From NCBI GenBank assembly GCA_963777435.1, contig CAVZQT010000003.1, forward strand, positions 1 through 64,000: a DNA stretch of 64,000 nt, read 5' to 3'. Position numbers and translations under genes: made by a program. Shown here piece after piece: positions 1-7,486 of the stretch. Each line of letters begins with the position of its first letter. The first letter of the stretch is position 1. Below the pieces are notes generated by a model. It saw only the letters and a program-made list of their open reading frames with translations, did not search any database and was not told the origin of the DNA. The DNA is from AP-15 sp963777435. GTDB lineage: Bacteria > Pseudomonadota > Alphaproteobacteria > ATCC43930 > CGMCC-115725.

Positions 1-117
1 AGCCGCTGGATGATCGCGCACAGCAAACGTCTTATGAAGACCCTTAACCGTACGAAAAATACAAATTGTGGCTAGGCGACTGGCGCGCGGCGGGCCTAGC
101 CGCAACGCCCAGGTGAA

Positions 118-624
118 GGCAAGAATTACGATATGGCCACCGGCCTCAACCCGCTGAATGTCCAGATCACGCCCGACGGCAAGCTGGCGATCGTCAACAA
201 CATTGGCGGCGGCCAGGACGGCGGTCAATGCCGGTGATCATCGACCTCGAGGCAAACCCACCGCCATCATCAGGTCGTCGTTGGGGATGGTCCGGAAGGC
301 CTGGCGATGAGACCCGCGGGAGGCTATGCCGCCTCCGTCTTGAACGGCACCGGGGGCACGCCAAAGACCGCGTTTTACAGGCACGAGCATTCCTACGTGG
401 CGTTGCTGAAAATCGACGGCAAGTCAGTGCGCAAGGTGGGGCAAGCCGATGTCGGCGGCCTTGCTGAAGGCCTTGCTTTCGGGCCCGATGGGCATTTTCT
501 CTATGTTGGCAATTTCGTCGACGGCGACATTGACATCCTGCGTCTCGACGGCGACGCGCTGACGAAGCTCGGCAGCCTTGCCCTGCCGGGGCACCCAGCC
601 TCGATGCGTGGGAGCACCCCATGA
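118..624 (+). pseudogene. Beta-propeller (lactonase/YVTN-like) gene remnant
   Basis: Fragments of a secreted-type beta-propeller protein are visible. The stretch from about 118 reads a blade with QITPDGKLAIVNN, then stops at 235. A short piece around 225-262 reads VIIDLEANP in another frame. From about 274 the first frame resumes with VVVGDGPEGLA and continues through AFGPDGHFLYVGNFVDGDI to the stop at 622-624. Repeats of the type PDGxxLYVxN are typical of YncE and lactonase-type propellers. At least two frameshifts plus the lack of a plausible start and of most blades mark it as a broken fragment. Its original substrate cannot be inferred. Confidence 0.6.
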
Positions 625-845
625 GCCCTGGGCGAGCACGCTAACTCGTCTCGGACCGCAGCCCGAATTTTGTTGGTCGACGCTCTGAGGGTGCCGGCGA
701 GGAGGGCTGGAAAGCGGTACGATAAGGGTACACCCCAACAAGGCAATCGGTGAGACGTCGAAACCCGTCTCAGTTGGATTGAAAAGCGGCTTGTGAGACG
801 GTATCAAGACAAGATCTAGTAGCTAACGAGACATTTGTGCCCCAT

Positions 846-941
846 ATGTCGATTTACGGTTACGCTCGGGTCTCGACCCTCGATCAGGACTTTCTATCTG
901 CCGTCAGGGTAAACGGGGGTAGCGATGCCAATCAGGCCTGA
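846..941 (+). pseudogene. Serine recombinase (resolvase) N-terminal stub
   Basis: An ATG at 846 opens MSIYGYARVSTLDQD, the N-terminal beta strand and catalytic serine region of small serine recombinases of the resolvase/invertase family (YARVST, with S as the nucleophile). Similarity ends after residue 15 and the frame closes at 941, so only the first tenth of the usual 180-200 residues is left. The break lies next to the HNH gene at 925. This suggests that a later insertion or deletion removed the rest. It marks an old mobile element edge. Confidence 0.65.
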
Positions 942-1398
942 AATGCGGGGATTTTATCCGAGCAATTGGCCGCAGATCAGCCGGCGGGTGCGGTTCGAGC
1001 GCGCCGCCGGTATTTGCCAAGGATGCGGCCGGCCGCATCGCATGACAATTCGCTGTCTGCCCGACGGGCGCTGGTTCGATCCCGCGCAGGACACCTGGCG
1101 CAATGGCCGCGGACGGATGGCGCGCTGGCCCGATCTCGTCGAAACCGCCCAGATTCGACACACCCGCGTCGTGCTGGCGGCGGCCCATCTCGACCATAAC
1201 CCGCGCAACAACCGGCGGCGTAACCTCAAGAGTCTGTGCCAGCGCTGCCACATGATCCATGACCGCCCGCACCATCTGACACAGCGGCGGATCACTTATC
1301 TCCTGCGCCGCGCCCTCGGCGATCTGTTCCTCGGACCCTATTCCGTCTGTATTGGAATTCACAGATCAGTCTCTCTGCAACCAACGGTCGGTCAATAA
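925..1398 (+). CDS. HNH endonuclease-like protein
   Basis: A 157-residue basic protein. A first zinc knuckle CQGC lies at residues 31-34, an HNH-type core AHLDHNPRNN starts at 87, and a second knuckle CQRCH is at 105-109. This C-x2-C, H-x-D-H, C-x2-C-H order is the beta-beta-alpha metal-finger fold of HNH nucleases. The family cuts or nicks DNA and is common on phages and mobile elements. No specificity domain or partner is visible, so the target is unknown. The gene begins 17 nt before the end of the resolvase stub reading frame. The stop at 1396-1398 follows a tail that looks unconstrained after about residue 142. Confidence 0.65.
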   Translation: MPIRPEMRGFYPSNWPQISRRVRFERAAGICQGCGRPHRMTIRCLPDGRWFDPAQDTWRNGRGRMARWPDLVETAQIRHTRVVLAAAHLDHNPRNNRRRNLKSLCQRCHMIHDRPHHLTQRRITYLLRRALGDLFLGPYSVCIGIHRSVSLQPTVGQ

Positions 1399-1573
1399 AC
1401 TGAGGTGAGATGGCGGGGGCTATTTATTGCAATACCGCTTGCCATCAGCAACGCGCATTTATGCAATGGCCGCAGTGCAGCAGCTTTAGGTTGTGCCGCA
1501 CACCGAGCGAGAAGAAACATAAACGGTGGTTGGACGGTTCGGAATGTAACCCGGATGGGCGCGATAAGAAGGG

Positions 1574-2350
1574 GTGCGGGATTTGGCTCGTGTATTCGTC
1601 ACGGGATCATCGGACGGCCTCGGCCTGATGGCGGCCCGGTTGCTAATCGAGCAAGGTCACCAGGTCGTATTGCACGGGCGCAACGAGGCTCGAAGTCGCG
1701 ATGCCCTCGCGGCTGCGGTCGGCGCTCAGGGGGTGGTTTCTGGGGACCTCTCGACGATCGCCGGGACAAGAACCGTTGCCGACCAGGTAAACAAGCTCGG
1801 CCGCTTCGACTCTGTAATCCACAATGCAGGCCTCGGTTATCGCGAGCGGCGAGTTGAGACGGAACCAGGAATTCCGAGCCTCTTCGCGGTCAATGTGCTT
1901 GCCCCCTACATTTTGACGGCGCTGATCACAAAACCGAAACGGCTGGTGTATTTGAGCTCCGGGATGCACCGCGGCGCGCGGCTGCGCATGGACGATCTGT
2001 GCTGGACCCAGCGAGGCTGGAGCGGCTCCTCGGCCTATGCGGAAAGCAAGCTGTACGATGTCTTGCTGGCGTTCGCCGTCGCCCGTCGCTGGAAAGATGT
2101 CAAATCCAATGCGCTGGAGCCCGGCTGGGTGGCGACGAAGATGGGCGGCCCTTCGGCGTCAGACGATCTGCATCAGGGATGCGTAACCCAGGCATGGCTG
2201 GCGACAAGCGAAGACGAGTTGGCTCGTTCGAGCGGCGCGTATTTCTATCATCAGCGTCTTCGTTCGCCGAACCCGATCGCGAGTGACGTCAGGGTTCAGG
2301 AGGAGTTGCTAGCCGAATGCGGCCGTATCTCCCGCGTCGTTCTCAACTGA
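1574..2350 (+). CDS. SDR family NAD(P)-dependent oxidoreductase
   Basis: A 258-residue short-chain dehydrogenase/reductase. The nucleotide-binding motif TGSSDGLG is at residues 10-17, NAG at 84-86, the catalytic serine lies in YLSS near 126-129, and the YAESK motif gives Tyr155 and Lys159. After the active site, PGWVATKM fits the usual PGxxxT cofactor loop. The enzyme should oxidise or reduce a small alcohol or carbonyl with NAD(H) or NADP(H) in the cytoplasm. The substrate cannot be told from sequence. The start at 1574 is GTG; a TTG at 1583 sits better behind the AAGGGG at 1569-1574. It stands alone. Confidence 0.85.
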   Translation: MRDLARVFVTGSSDGLGLMAARLLIEQGHQVVLHGRNEARSRDALAAAVGAQGVVSGDLSTIAGTRTVADQVNKLGRFDSVIHNAGLGYRERRVETEPGIPSLFAVNVLAPYILTALITKPKRLVYLSSGMHRGARLRMDDLCWTQRGWSGSSAYAESKLYDVLLAFAVARRWKDVKSNALEPGWVATKMGGPSASDDLHQGCVTQAWLATSEDELARSSGAYFYHQRLRSPNPIASDVRVQEELLAECGRISRVVLN

Positions 2351-2847
2351 CCCGGCCAGTGCGCACATCTGGTCAGCAAGCTGGAGCAAGATTGATGCCC
2401 TCCCGTTGCGCAAGCATCGCGAGTTCACGCAACAACGGTTGCGAAATAGCAAACCCTATTTATGTGCACCGCAAATGACGGGGTTGCGCGTGGTGCGTGG
2501 GGGCAAGGTCCTGCGCAACTGATGGATTGCACCAGCTCCTCAAGCCCTCAGGCAAGGTCCGCGAGACGCACCCGGTAGGTTCGATCTGCGATCACGATTT
2601 CGGCGTGTTCACTGTCACCAACATCGCGACGGAAAACACCGATGCGATCCCGCCAGCGCACGCGGTCCCCAGGATGCCAAAGGCGGCTAATCAAGGGTGC
2701 AAAGGTGCCGCGGGCCGAGAGTGCCGTTGACTTGCCTTGCGTCGCTCACCGCCAGGCAATCGCTGTGTACCGGTCATGTTGACGCCTGACTGGAAAATTC
2801 TGTCGCATTAGCCTTCGCGCCTTCGCTGACGGGAACCCATTGTCGAA
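2351..2847. other. Intergenic stretch, no gene recognised
   Basis: About 500 bp with no frame that shows a recognisable domain or a convincing ribosome binding site. A 77-codon open frame at 2497-2730 on the plus strand has no family features and is treated as chance. The stretch separates the SDR gene from a decayed recombinase, so it may be insertion debris. Confidence 0.4.
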
Positions 2848-3837
2848 TTGCCGGCGCCGGCACTGAGTTTTGCCGAGGCCGAGGCCGCCGCCGCCGATTA
2901 CCGCCGCGCCGCCCGCGCCGAAAATACGCGGCGCGCTTACCGCGCCGCCGTCGCCCGCTACCGAATGGTGTTACGAGCATCGCCAGACCGCGTTGCCGGC
3001 CGCGCCCGAGACCGTCGCGGCGTTTCTCGCGGCGGAAGCGGGCAGGGGGCTCGCGGTTAACACCCTGCGGCTGCGCCACGCCGCTTTGCGCTATCTCCAC
3101 CTTTTGGCCGGCTATCCGCCGCCGACCGCCGCGCCCCTGGTGTCAGCGACCTTTGCCGGAATTCGCCGCGCCCACCGGCGGGCCGTTGCGCAAAAAAACC
3201 GCCCTCGTGCTTGAACCCTTGCGCGCCGCGATCAAGACCGTCCCCGACACCCTGCCGGGCCTTCCGCGACCGCGCCCTGATCCTGGTCGGCTTTGCCGCC
3301 GCGTTGCGACCCTCGGAATTGGCGCGGCTCGATATTGCGTCGCTCACTCGCCACGAGGATGGCATCGCCTTGTTCCTGCCGTGGCGCAAAAACGACCAGT
3401 ACGCACACGGAACAACCGTATGGCTGCCCGCCGGCCGCACCGATCTCTGCCCGGTAATCGCACTCGAAGCCTGGCTCGCCACGGCCGAGATCGGTGACGG
3501 CCCGCTATTCCGCCTGCTGTGGCATCTGCCACCGCCGCGCCTGGCCAAGGGGACGAGACGGAAACCGATAGCCGACCGCTACCGGATTGGTACCAATCCG
3601 ATTGATACCGATTCGATCGCCCTTATCGTCAAGAAATGGACCGGTCTTGCCGGGCTCGACGGGGCAGCATTCGCTGGCCATAGCCTCAGGCGCGGGGCGA
3701 TATCGAGCGGCGTCGCCCAGGGGGTGCATATCGCCCGCCTCAAGCAGTTTTCCGGTCATGCCTCGCTCAAAAGCCTCGAGGAATATGTCGAGCTCGACGA
3801 ATTGCGGCAGCATCATCCGCTCAAGGACATACTGTAG
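2848..3837 (+). pseudogene. Tyrosine recombinase/integrase with frameshifts
   Basis: A site-specific integrase of about 325 residues can be pieced together from three reading frames. The N-terminal core-binding part (ENTRRAYRAAVARY) is read from 2848, continues in a second frame from about 2964 (WCYEHRQ and VNTLRLRHAALRYLH), moves to a third near 3190, then to the long final frame from about 3265. The catalytic half keeps the ALRPSEL arginine, HSLRRG (HxxR) and GHASLKSLEEY with the tyrosine nucleophile. At least three frameshifts prevent translation of a whole protein. A second, shorter copy of its 3' end lies at 4882-5052, on the far side of the DUF736 block. Confidence 0.8.
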
Positions 3838-4038
3838 CCAGCGCCGACCCATCAGAGTCAGCGCCCGTCGGGTTGTACGTTGCATCGTTCAAGCGTTCGG
3901 GCTCAAGTCACCGGTGACCTCCCGCGCCGAAACTGCAGAGGCGAACGAGCGAGTTCGTTTGCCGCCGCCGGTGATCAGCAGCGGCAGCTAGGCTGTCTCA
4001 GGAAGAGCCCCACCGCGATTGGCGGCGGGGCGTCACCG

Positions 4039-4370
4039 TTAGCGGTCGCGCGGTTCCCACAGCGCGATGTGGTGGCGCCGTCTTCGGCCGGATGCTCGAG
4101 CTTGACGAGACGGCAGCGGACCCAGTTCGGCCCGAACTCAGGTGCCCCGATCTTGAGGTTCAGATAAGTCTCGCCGCTCGACTTCGCGACCTGGCTCCAG
4201 CCGGCGCCGATCTCGTAGCGCTGGCCGGCATAGACCCGATAGTCAGGAGCGTTGTCGGACATCTTGTCGACCGGGACGATGCTCAGTGCCGCGCTGACGT
4301 TGAGGGTCTTGAGCATGCCGGTGTAGGCGCCGTCGTCGAGTTTGGTGAAGGTGCCGAGGGTGATCGCCAT
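4039..4370 (-). pseudogene. DUF736 family protein, copy 1 (frameshifted near C-terminus)
   Basis: A small protein beginning MAITLGTF at 4370, preceded by a good AAAGGAGA ribosome site. The core (TGMLKTLNVSAALSIV, SDNAPDYRVYAGQRYEIGAGW, YLNLKIGAPEFG) is the DUF736 signature found on alphaproteobacterial plasmids and integrative elements; no biochemical role is established. Compared with the intact copy at 16993-17325, one base is missing near 4072, so the last dozen residues shift out of frame. Only the end is affected, and the product may still fold. Copy 2 may supply the function. Confidence 0.75.
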
Positions 4371-4537
4371 GAGTAGTCTCCTTTGGGTGTCTCGCAGAGC
4401 CCGTCCCTGCGATGTCTCGGCGCTCGGAGACCGCAATGGCGCCACCGACACCGCGAGCGAAGCCGAGCGGCCGGAGCACAGCGGAGGACCTCAAGGCGGG
4501 AGAATTTGCAGCGCAGCGGCCGCGAGGAGGCCGGCTC

Positions 4538-4562
4538 ACGGGTTCACGCTCCGCTGACCCGT
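4538..4562 (-). promoter_or_regulatory. Leader hairpin upstream of DUF736 copy 1
   Basis: Inverted repeat ACGGGT/ACCCGT with a 13-nt loop about 170 nt upstream of the DUF736 start. The matching site in copy 2 (17494-17518) has a 7-bp perfect stem, so the structure is conserved between the copies. It could be an operator or an RNA structure; nothing decides between these. Confidence 0.35.
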
Positions 4563-4680
4563 AAAAAAGTGCCGGCTGGGGAAATTCTTTCGCCGCAGAG
4601 GTTGGCGGCGGCGACTGCGGGATCTAGCGGTCATAGAGACATGCGGGGGCGAGCTTGCGGGGACCCCGACAGGAGGCCGG

Positions 4681-4768
4681 CTCGCGGATCATTCGCGCCA
4701 AGGGTTCTCGACACAGGGGGCCGGCTCGCGGATCATTCGCGCCAAGGGTTCTCGACACAGGGGGCCGG
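4681..4768. repeat. Tandem direct repeat, 2 x 44 bp
   Basis: Two adjacent identical copies of a 44-bp unit begin at 4681 and 4725. The related block at 17 kb has only one diverged copy at the same place, so the doubling happened after the larger duplication. Confidence 0.9.
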
Positions 4769-4881
4769 ACCTTGCCCCTGGACCCTCACAAGTCGTGCTC
4801 AGCGGCGGGCCGGGGGTTGATGCCAACCGACGGCAACCAATCGCTCAAAGCACAACGGTCGACGTGTGGATGGAAGTCAGG

Positions 4882-5052
4882 TGGAAGCCGATAGCCGACC
4901 GCTACCGGATTGGTACCGCACCGATCTCGACTGGGGTTCATATCGCCCGTCTTAAAACAATTCTCCGGTCACGCCTCGCAGAAGAGCCTCGAGGAATATG
5001 TCGTACCCGACGATCCTCGCCACGAACTTACAGAACACCCTTCAGCGGATAG
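4882..5052 (+). pseudogene. Partial second copy of integrase 3' end
   Basis: The stretch repeats two parts of the integrase at 2848-3837. The first is the KPIADRYRIGT piece (4885-4920, matching about 3565-3600). Directly after it comes the end of the gene from GVHIARLK to the stop (4930-5052, matching about 3724-3837). About 120 bp that separate these parts in the longer copy are missing, and the frame is shifted. The copy reads in the same direction, so the DUF736 block is flanked by direct repeats of integrase sequence. Confidence 0.75.
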
Positions 5053-5092
5053 TTGTGCCGCAATCCGGCAATGACCCGGCTCGAGTGACCCC

Positions 5093-5129
5093 TTGAAATC
5101 TCCTGCTTCAGAGTATATTTAGTTCTGAA
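5093..5129 (+). promoter_or_regulatory. Promoter and likely autoregulatory operator of the Xre/RES pair
   Basis: TTGAAA at 5093-5098 and TATATT at 5114-5119 (15-nt spacer) form a plausible promoter 25 nt before the antitoxin start. A perfect inverted repeat TTCAGA/TCTGAA (5107-5112 and 5124-5129, 11-nt spacer) covers the -10 element. Antitoxins of this family usually repress their own promoter, so binding here by the gene at 5144 is the natural inference. Confidence 0.55.
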
Positions 5130-5143
5130 ACGGAGAGATTGTC

Positions 5144-5581
5144 ATGGCCGGCTTGAGCTATCCTGCCACCCGATACGAGGCATCGCCAGTTGTCGATTTG
5201 GCATCGCGCGGCGAGCGCGCCCGGTTGAGCCCATCGGCGCTCAAGGCGTTCTTCAACACGATCGACCGCTGGCATATGCGCGACGAGGATGCGCGCCGGC
5301 TCTTAGGTGGGGTCAGCAATGGCCCCTACTACGAGATGAAAAAGAACCCTGAAGGACGGGTGCTCGACCCCGACAAGCTGCTGCGCATCTCCTATCTCAT
5401 CGGCATCTTCAAGGCCCTCAACATTCTTCATCGCGAGACCCTCGCGGACGAATGGGTGCGCCTTCCCAACACCAACCGCATCTTCGGCGGAGCGACGCCG
5501 CTCGCCTACATGATGAAGGGCGGCGTCCCGGCAATGCAGACGGTGCGGCGGCTGCTCGAGGCGCGCCGAGGCGGCATGTGA
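5144..5581 (+). CDS. Xre/MbcA/ParS-family antitoxin (DUF2384-type)
   Basis: A 145-residue cytoplasmic protein. The N-terminal half (LSPSALKAFFNTIDRWHMRDEDARRLLGGVS) looks like the helix-turn-helix of Xre-type antitoxins. The C-terminal part with NTNRIFGGATPLAYMM and a terminal alpha helix matches the toxin-binding MbcA/ParS domain, where the glycine-rich turn is diagnostic. It should bind and neutralise the RES toxin encoded next and repress the shared promoter at 5093-5129. Its stop overlaps the GTG start of the toxin by 4 nt (5578-5581), the usual arrangement for translational coupling. The start at 5144 has GGAGAG upstream. Confidence 0.85.
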   Translation: MAGLSYPATRYEASPVVDLASRGERARLSPSALKAFFNTIDRWHMRDEDARRLLGGVSNGPYYEMKKNPEGRVLDPDKLLRISYLIGIFKALNILHRETLADEWVRLPNTNRIFGGATPLAYMMKGGVPAMQTVRRLLEARRGGM

Positions 5582-6279
5582 CGGCGCTGCCTCCGACATC
5601 GCTTATCCGCCGCAACGACACGCACCGCCTCATTCCCTCGAAATACAGCGAACCCGATGTCAGCGTGCTCGCCCGCATCGCGGACGACGACAAGCACCTC
5701 GCAGATATATTCGAGCTCGATAACGCGACCAATGACCGGCTGCTCGCCGAGAGCGAGCTGTTGCCCGGCATCGGGGTGCGCGAGTTGGTGTTTGATGTGC
5801 CCTATTACCGTATCGTCAACGCTACTTTCACCCACGCGCATCCGCTCGGCAGCCGCTTCAACGGCCCCGATCGCGGCGTCTGGCATGCCGCCTTTGAGGT
5901 CGAGACGGCGCAGGCCGAAATTGCATTCCATAAGACGCTGCAACTTGCCGAAATCGGGCGGTTCGACGACGACGTCACCGTTGATGACTACTTGGCCGAC
6001 TTCAGCGGCGAACTTCATGACCTGCGCGGTGGAGATTTCGCCGCGGTCCTCGATCCCGAAAGCTATGTTCAATCTCAGGCGCTGGCCGAGCGGCTGGTCG
6101 AGGCCGGCGCGCTCGCCGTCGTCTATCCGAGCGTACGCCGCGCCGGAGGAACCTGTCTTGCTTGCTTCCGGCCCGCGCTGGTCATGAATGTGCGGAAGGG
6201 GGCGACGTACCGCCTCCGGTGGAGCGGCGTGCCGTCACCGGAAATCGACCTCCTCGGGCCGGCGACAGCGGGACGATAA
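5578..6279 (+). CDS. RES domain toxin
   Basis: A 233-residue protein starting at GTG 5578. It carries the RES fold of NAD-degrading or ADP-ribosylating toxins. YYRIVNA supplies the conserved Arg, SRFNGPDRGVWHAAFEVETA with EIAFHK the conserved Glu region, and VYPSVRRAGGTCLACF the conserved Ser. In characterised members (MbcT, ParT, Res) the toxin depletes NAD+ or modifies a metabolic enzyme. It would be held inactive by the antitoxin upstream, and both form one operon. The roughly 60 residues before the RES core are normal for the subgroup. All three family residues are present, so it is probably active. Confidence 0.85.
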   Translation: MTALPPTSLIRRNDTHRLIPSKYSEPDVSVLARIADDDKHLADIFELDNATNDRLLAESELLPGIGVRELVFDVPYYRIVNATFTHAHPLGSRFNGPDRGVWHAAFEVETAQAEIAFHKTLQLAEIGRFDDDVTVDDYLADFSGELHDLRGGDFAAVLDPESYVQSQALAERLVEAGALAVVYPSVRRAGGTCLACFRPALVMNVRKGATYRLRWSGVPSPEIDLLGPATAGR

Positions 6280-6576
6280 CAACGCCGCAGTTGCGCCTGC
6301 CCGCCGGACGGCGCTTCCGTCGAGACGCCGGGGCAGGCTGCCTAGCGGTCACAACGACAGTCTTGTGTTGTCTGACCGCATTCCGCGGCGCTGATCCTCG
6401 CCCACTCGGAACGCATCGTCGCCGATTTCGACCTCGACCCGGCGCACCCGCGAGCCACGAAAGCCGCCGCGGACATGCTAGAAGGTAGATCGCGACCACT
6501 GAGGCACAGGCGGTGCACACGTGCTGTGGCAGGGGTCTCCTTGCGCTTCTCCACTCTTCCCGATTGGTGGGGGCGG
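6280..6576. other. Intergenic stretch with a possible coding remnant
   Basis: About 300 bp between the RES toxin and the convergent GFA gene. A plus-strand frame from about 6390 reads ILAHSERIVADFDLDPAHPRA, which has a protein-like look but no start and no family I recognise. It may be debris of a lost gene. Nothing else is seen. Confidence 0.3.
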
Positions 6577-6987
6577 TCAAAATTGTCGATCTACTCGCTC
6601 CACGCCTGTAAGGTCCATTGACCAGGACAGGGCCGAGCGGCACCAGCCTTGTCGCGTCGGTCGCCCAAACTGCGCACGCTGGTCGATACCGCCGACCCGC
6701 AATCCAACGGTTGAAGGGTTAAGTCCGGGCACGGCGGAGTAGATTGGTGCGCCGCATTCGGGACAAAAAGCGTGGGCGCGCTTGTTCCCGCTTTCGGCGG
6801 TCTTGATGTAAATCTTCGGCGTCCCGCTCTTCAGCACGAACGTTCCCGGCAAGCTCGAAATGTTGGTCCGAAACGCCGTGCCTGTCAGTTTCTGGCAGTC
6901 GGAACAATGGCAAACCCTGACGGTCGTCGGATCGACCTCGGCTTCGTAGGTGATCTGCCCGCAATGGCACCCGCCGGTCACGTTCAT
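6577..6987 (-). CDS. GFA family protein (CENP-V/GFA zinc-binding domain)
   Basis: A 136-residue protein with the full GFA zinc signature: GGCHCG near the start, VCHCSDCQ about 25 residues later and FCPECGAP in the middle. The fold is shared with glutathione-dependent formaldehyde-activating enzyme, but most family members have no proven activity. The C-terminal WCRSALSWSMDLTGV matches the usual end, so the gene looks whole. ATG 6987 is chosen because GGAGAAG lies at ideal distance; an ATG four codons earlier is too close to its own AGGAG. It stands alone, convergent with the toxin operon. Confidence 0.8.
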   Translation of the reverse strand: MNVTGGCHCGQITYEAEVDPTTVRVCHCSDCQKLTGTAFRTNISSLPGTFVLKSGTPKIYIKTAESGNKRAHAFCPECGAPIYSAVPGLNPSTVGLRVGGIDQRAQFGRPTRQGWCRSALSWSMDLTGVERVDRQF

Positions 6988-7486
6988 TGTCTTCTCCATT
7001 CTCCTGCCGCGTCGCGCGGCTAACATCAATAACGATCGGCTCGGGCTGCATCAGTTGCCGCAATCGGCATAGCATGATAGCGGCGGTCTATCGGTCAATC
7101 AGCGGCCGCATGCGCGCCGTGAGCATGTGAACGCCACGACGACCGCACCGCTGTCACCGCAATTTCGCTTCCAGATCAGTTTGCGCTCCACAACGGCTCA
7201 TTTGAGACCGTGCTCTTGGACTACTTCTCGGCAGGGGTGCTTCGTTCATTGATAATTCGGTTGATAAAATAGGTTGGTAGAACGGTCGCGGCGCCGGATA
7301 AGAAGCAGCATTAGCAAGTGACACAGGAAAATCTCGCCGGACGCGATCAATAGCCACCGCGAGGTCGGCTTCAAGAGTTGCCCGGACGTGCTGTCATGCT
7401 CGCATGCCTCGCCACAGCCGTTTTTGCAGTATTTGTTGCTGACGTACGCTTCCGTTCGTCGGATCGAGTTTTGAGGGGGCGACGTT
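6988..7486. other. Intergenic stretch, no gene recognised
   Basis: About 500 bp between two minus-strand genes. An 88-codon minus-strand frame (7246-7512) has no recognisable features and runs into the next gene, so it is not accepted. It may hold the promoter of the GFA gene, but no clear -35/-10 pair was found. Confidence 0.4.

Larger units (their letters stand above)
4005..4880. repeat. DUF736-bearing duplicated block, copy 1
   Basis: This stretch resembles 16960-17795 over its whole length: a degenerate terminator-like hairpin, the DUF736 gene, its leader hairpin and about 350 bp of upstream DNA. Copy 1 differs by the 44-bp tandem repeat at 4681-4768 and by a one-base loss in the gene. 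The block is bounded on one side by the integrase pseudogene and on the other by a partial copy of the same integrase end, so it may have moved as a unit. Confidence 0.8.

Noticed and set aside
2497..2730. A 77-codon frame in the gap after the SDR gene
   Set aside because: No ribosome site and no recognisable features; treated as chance.
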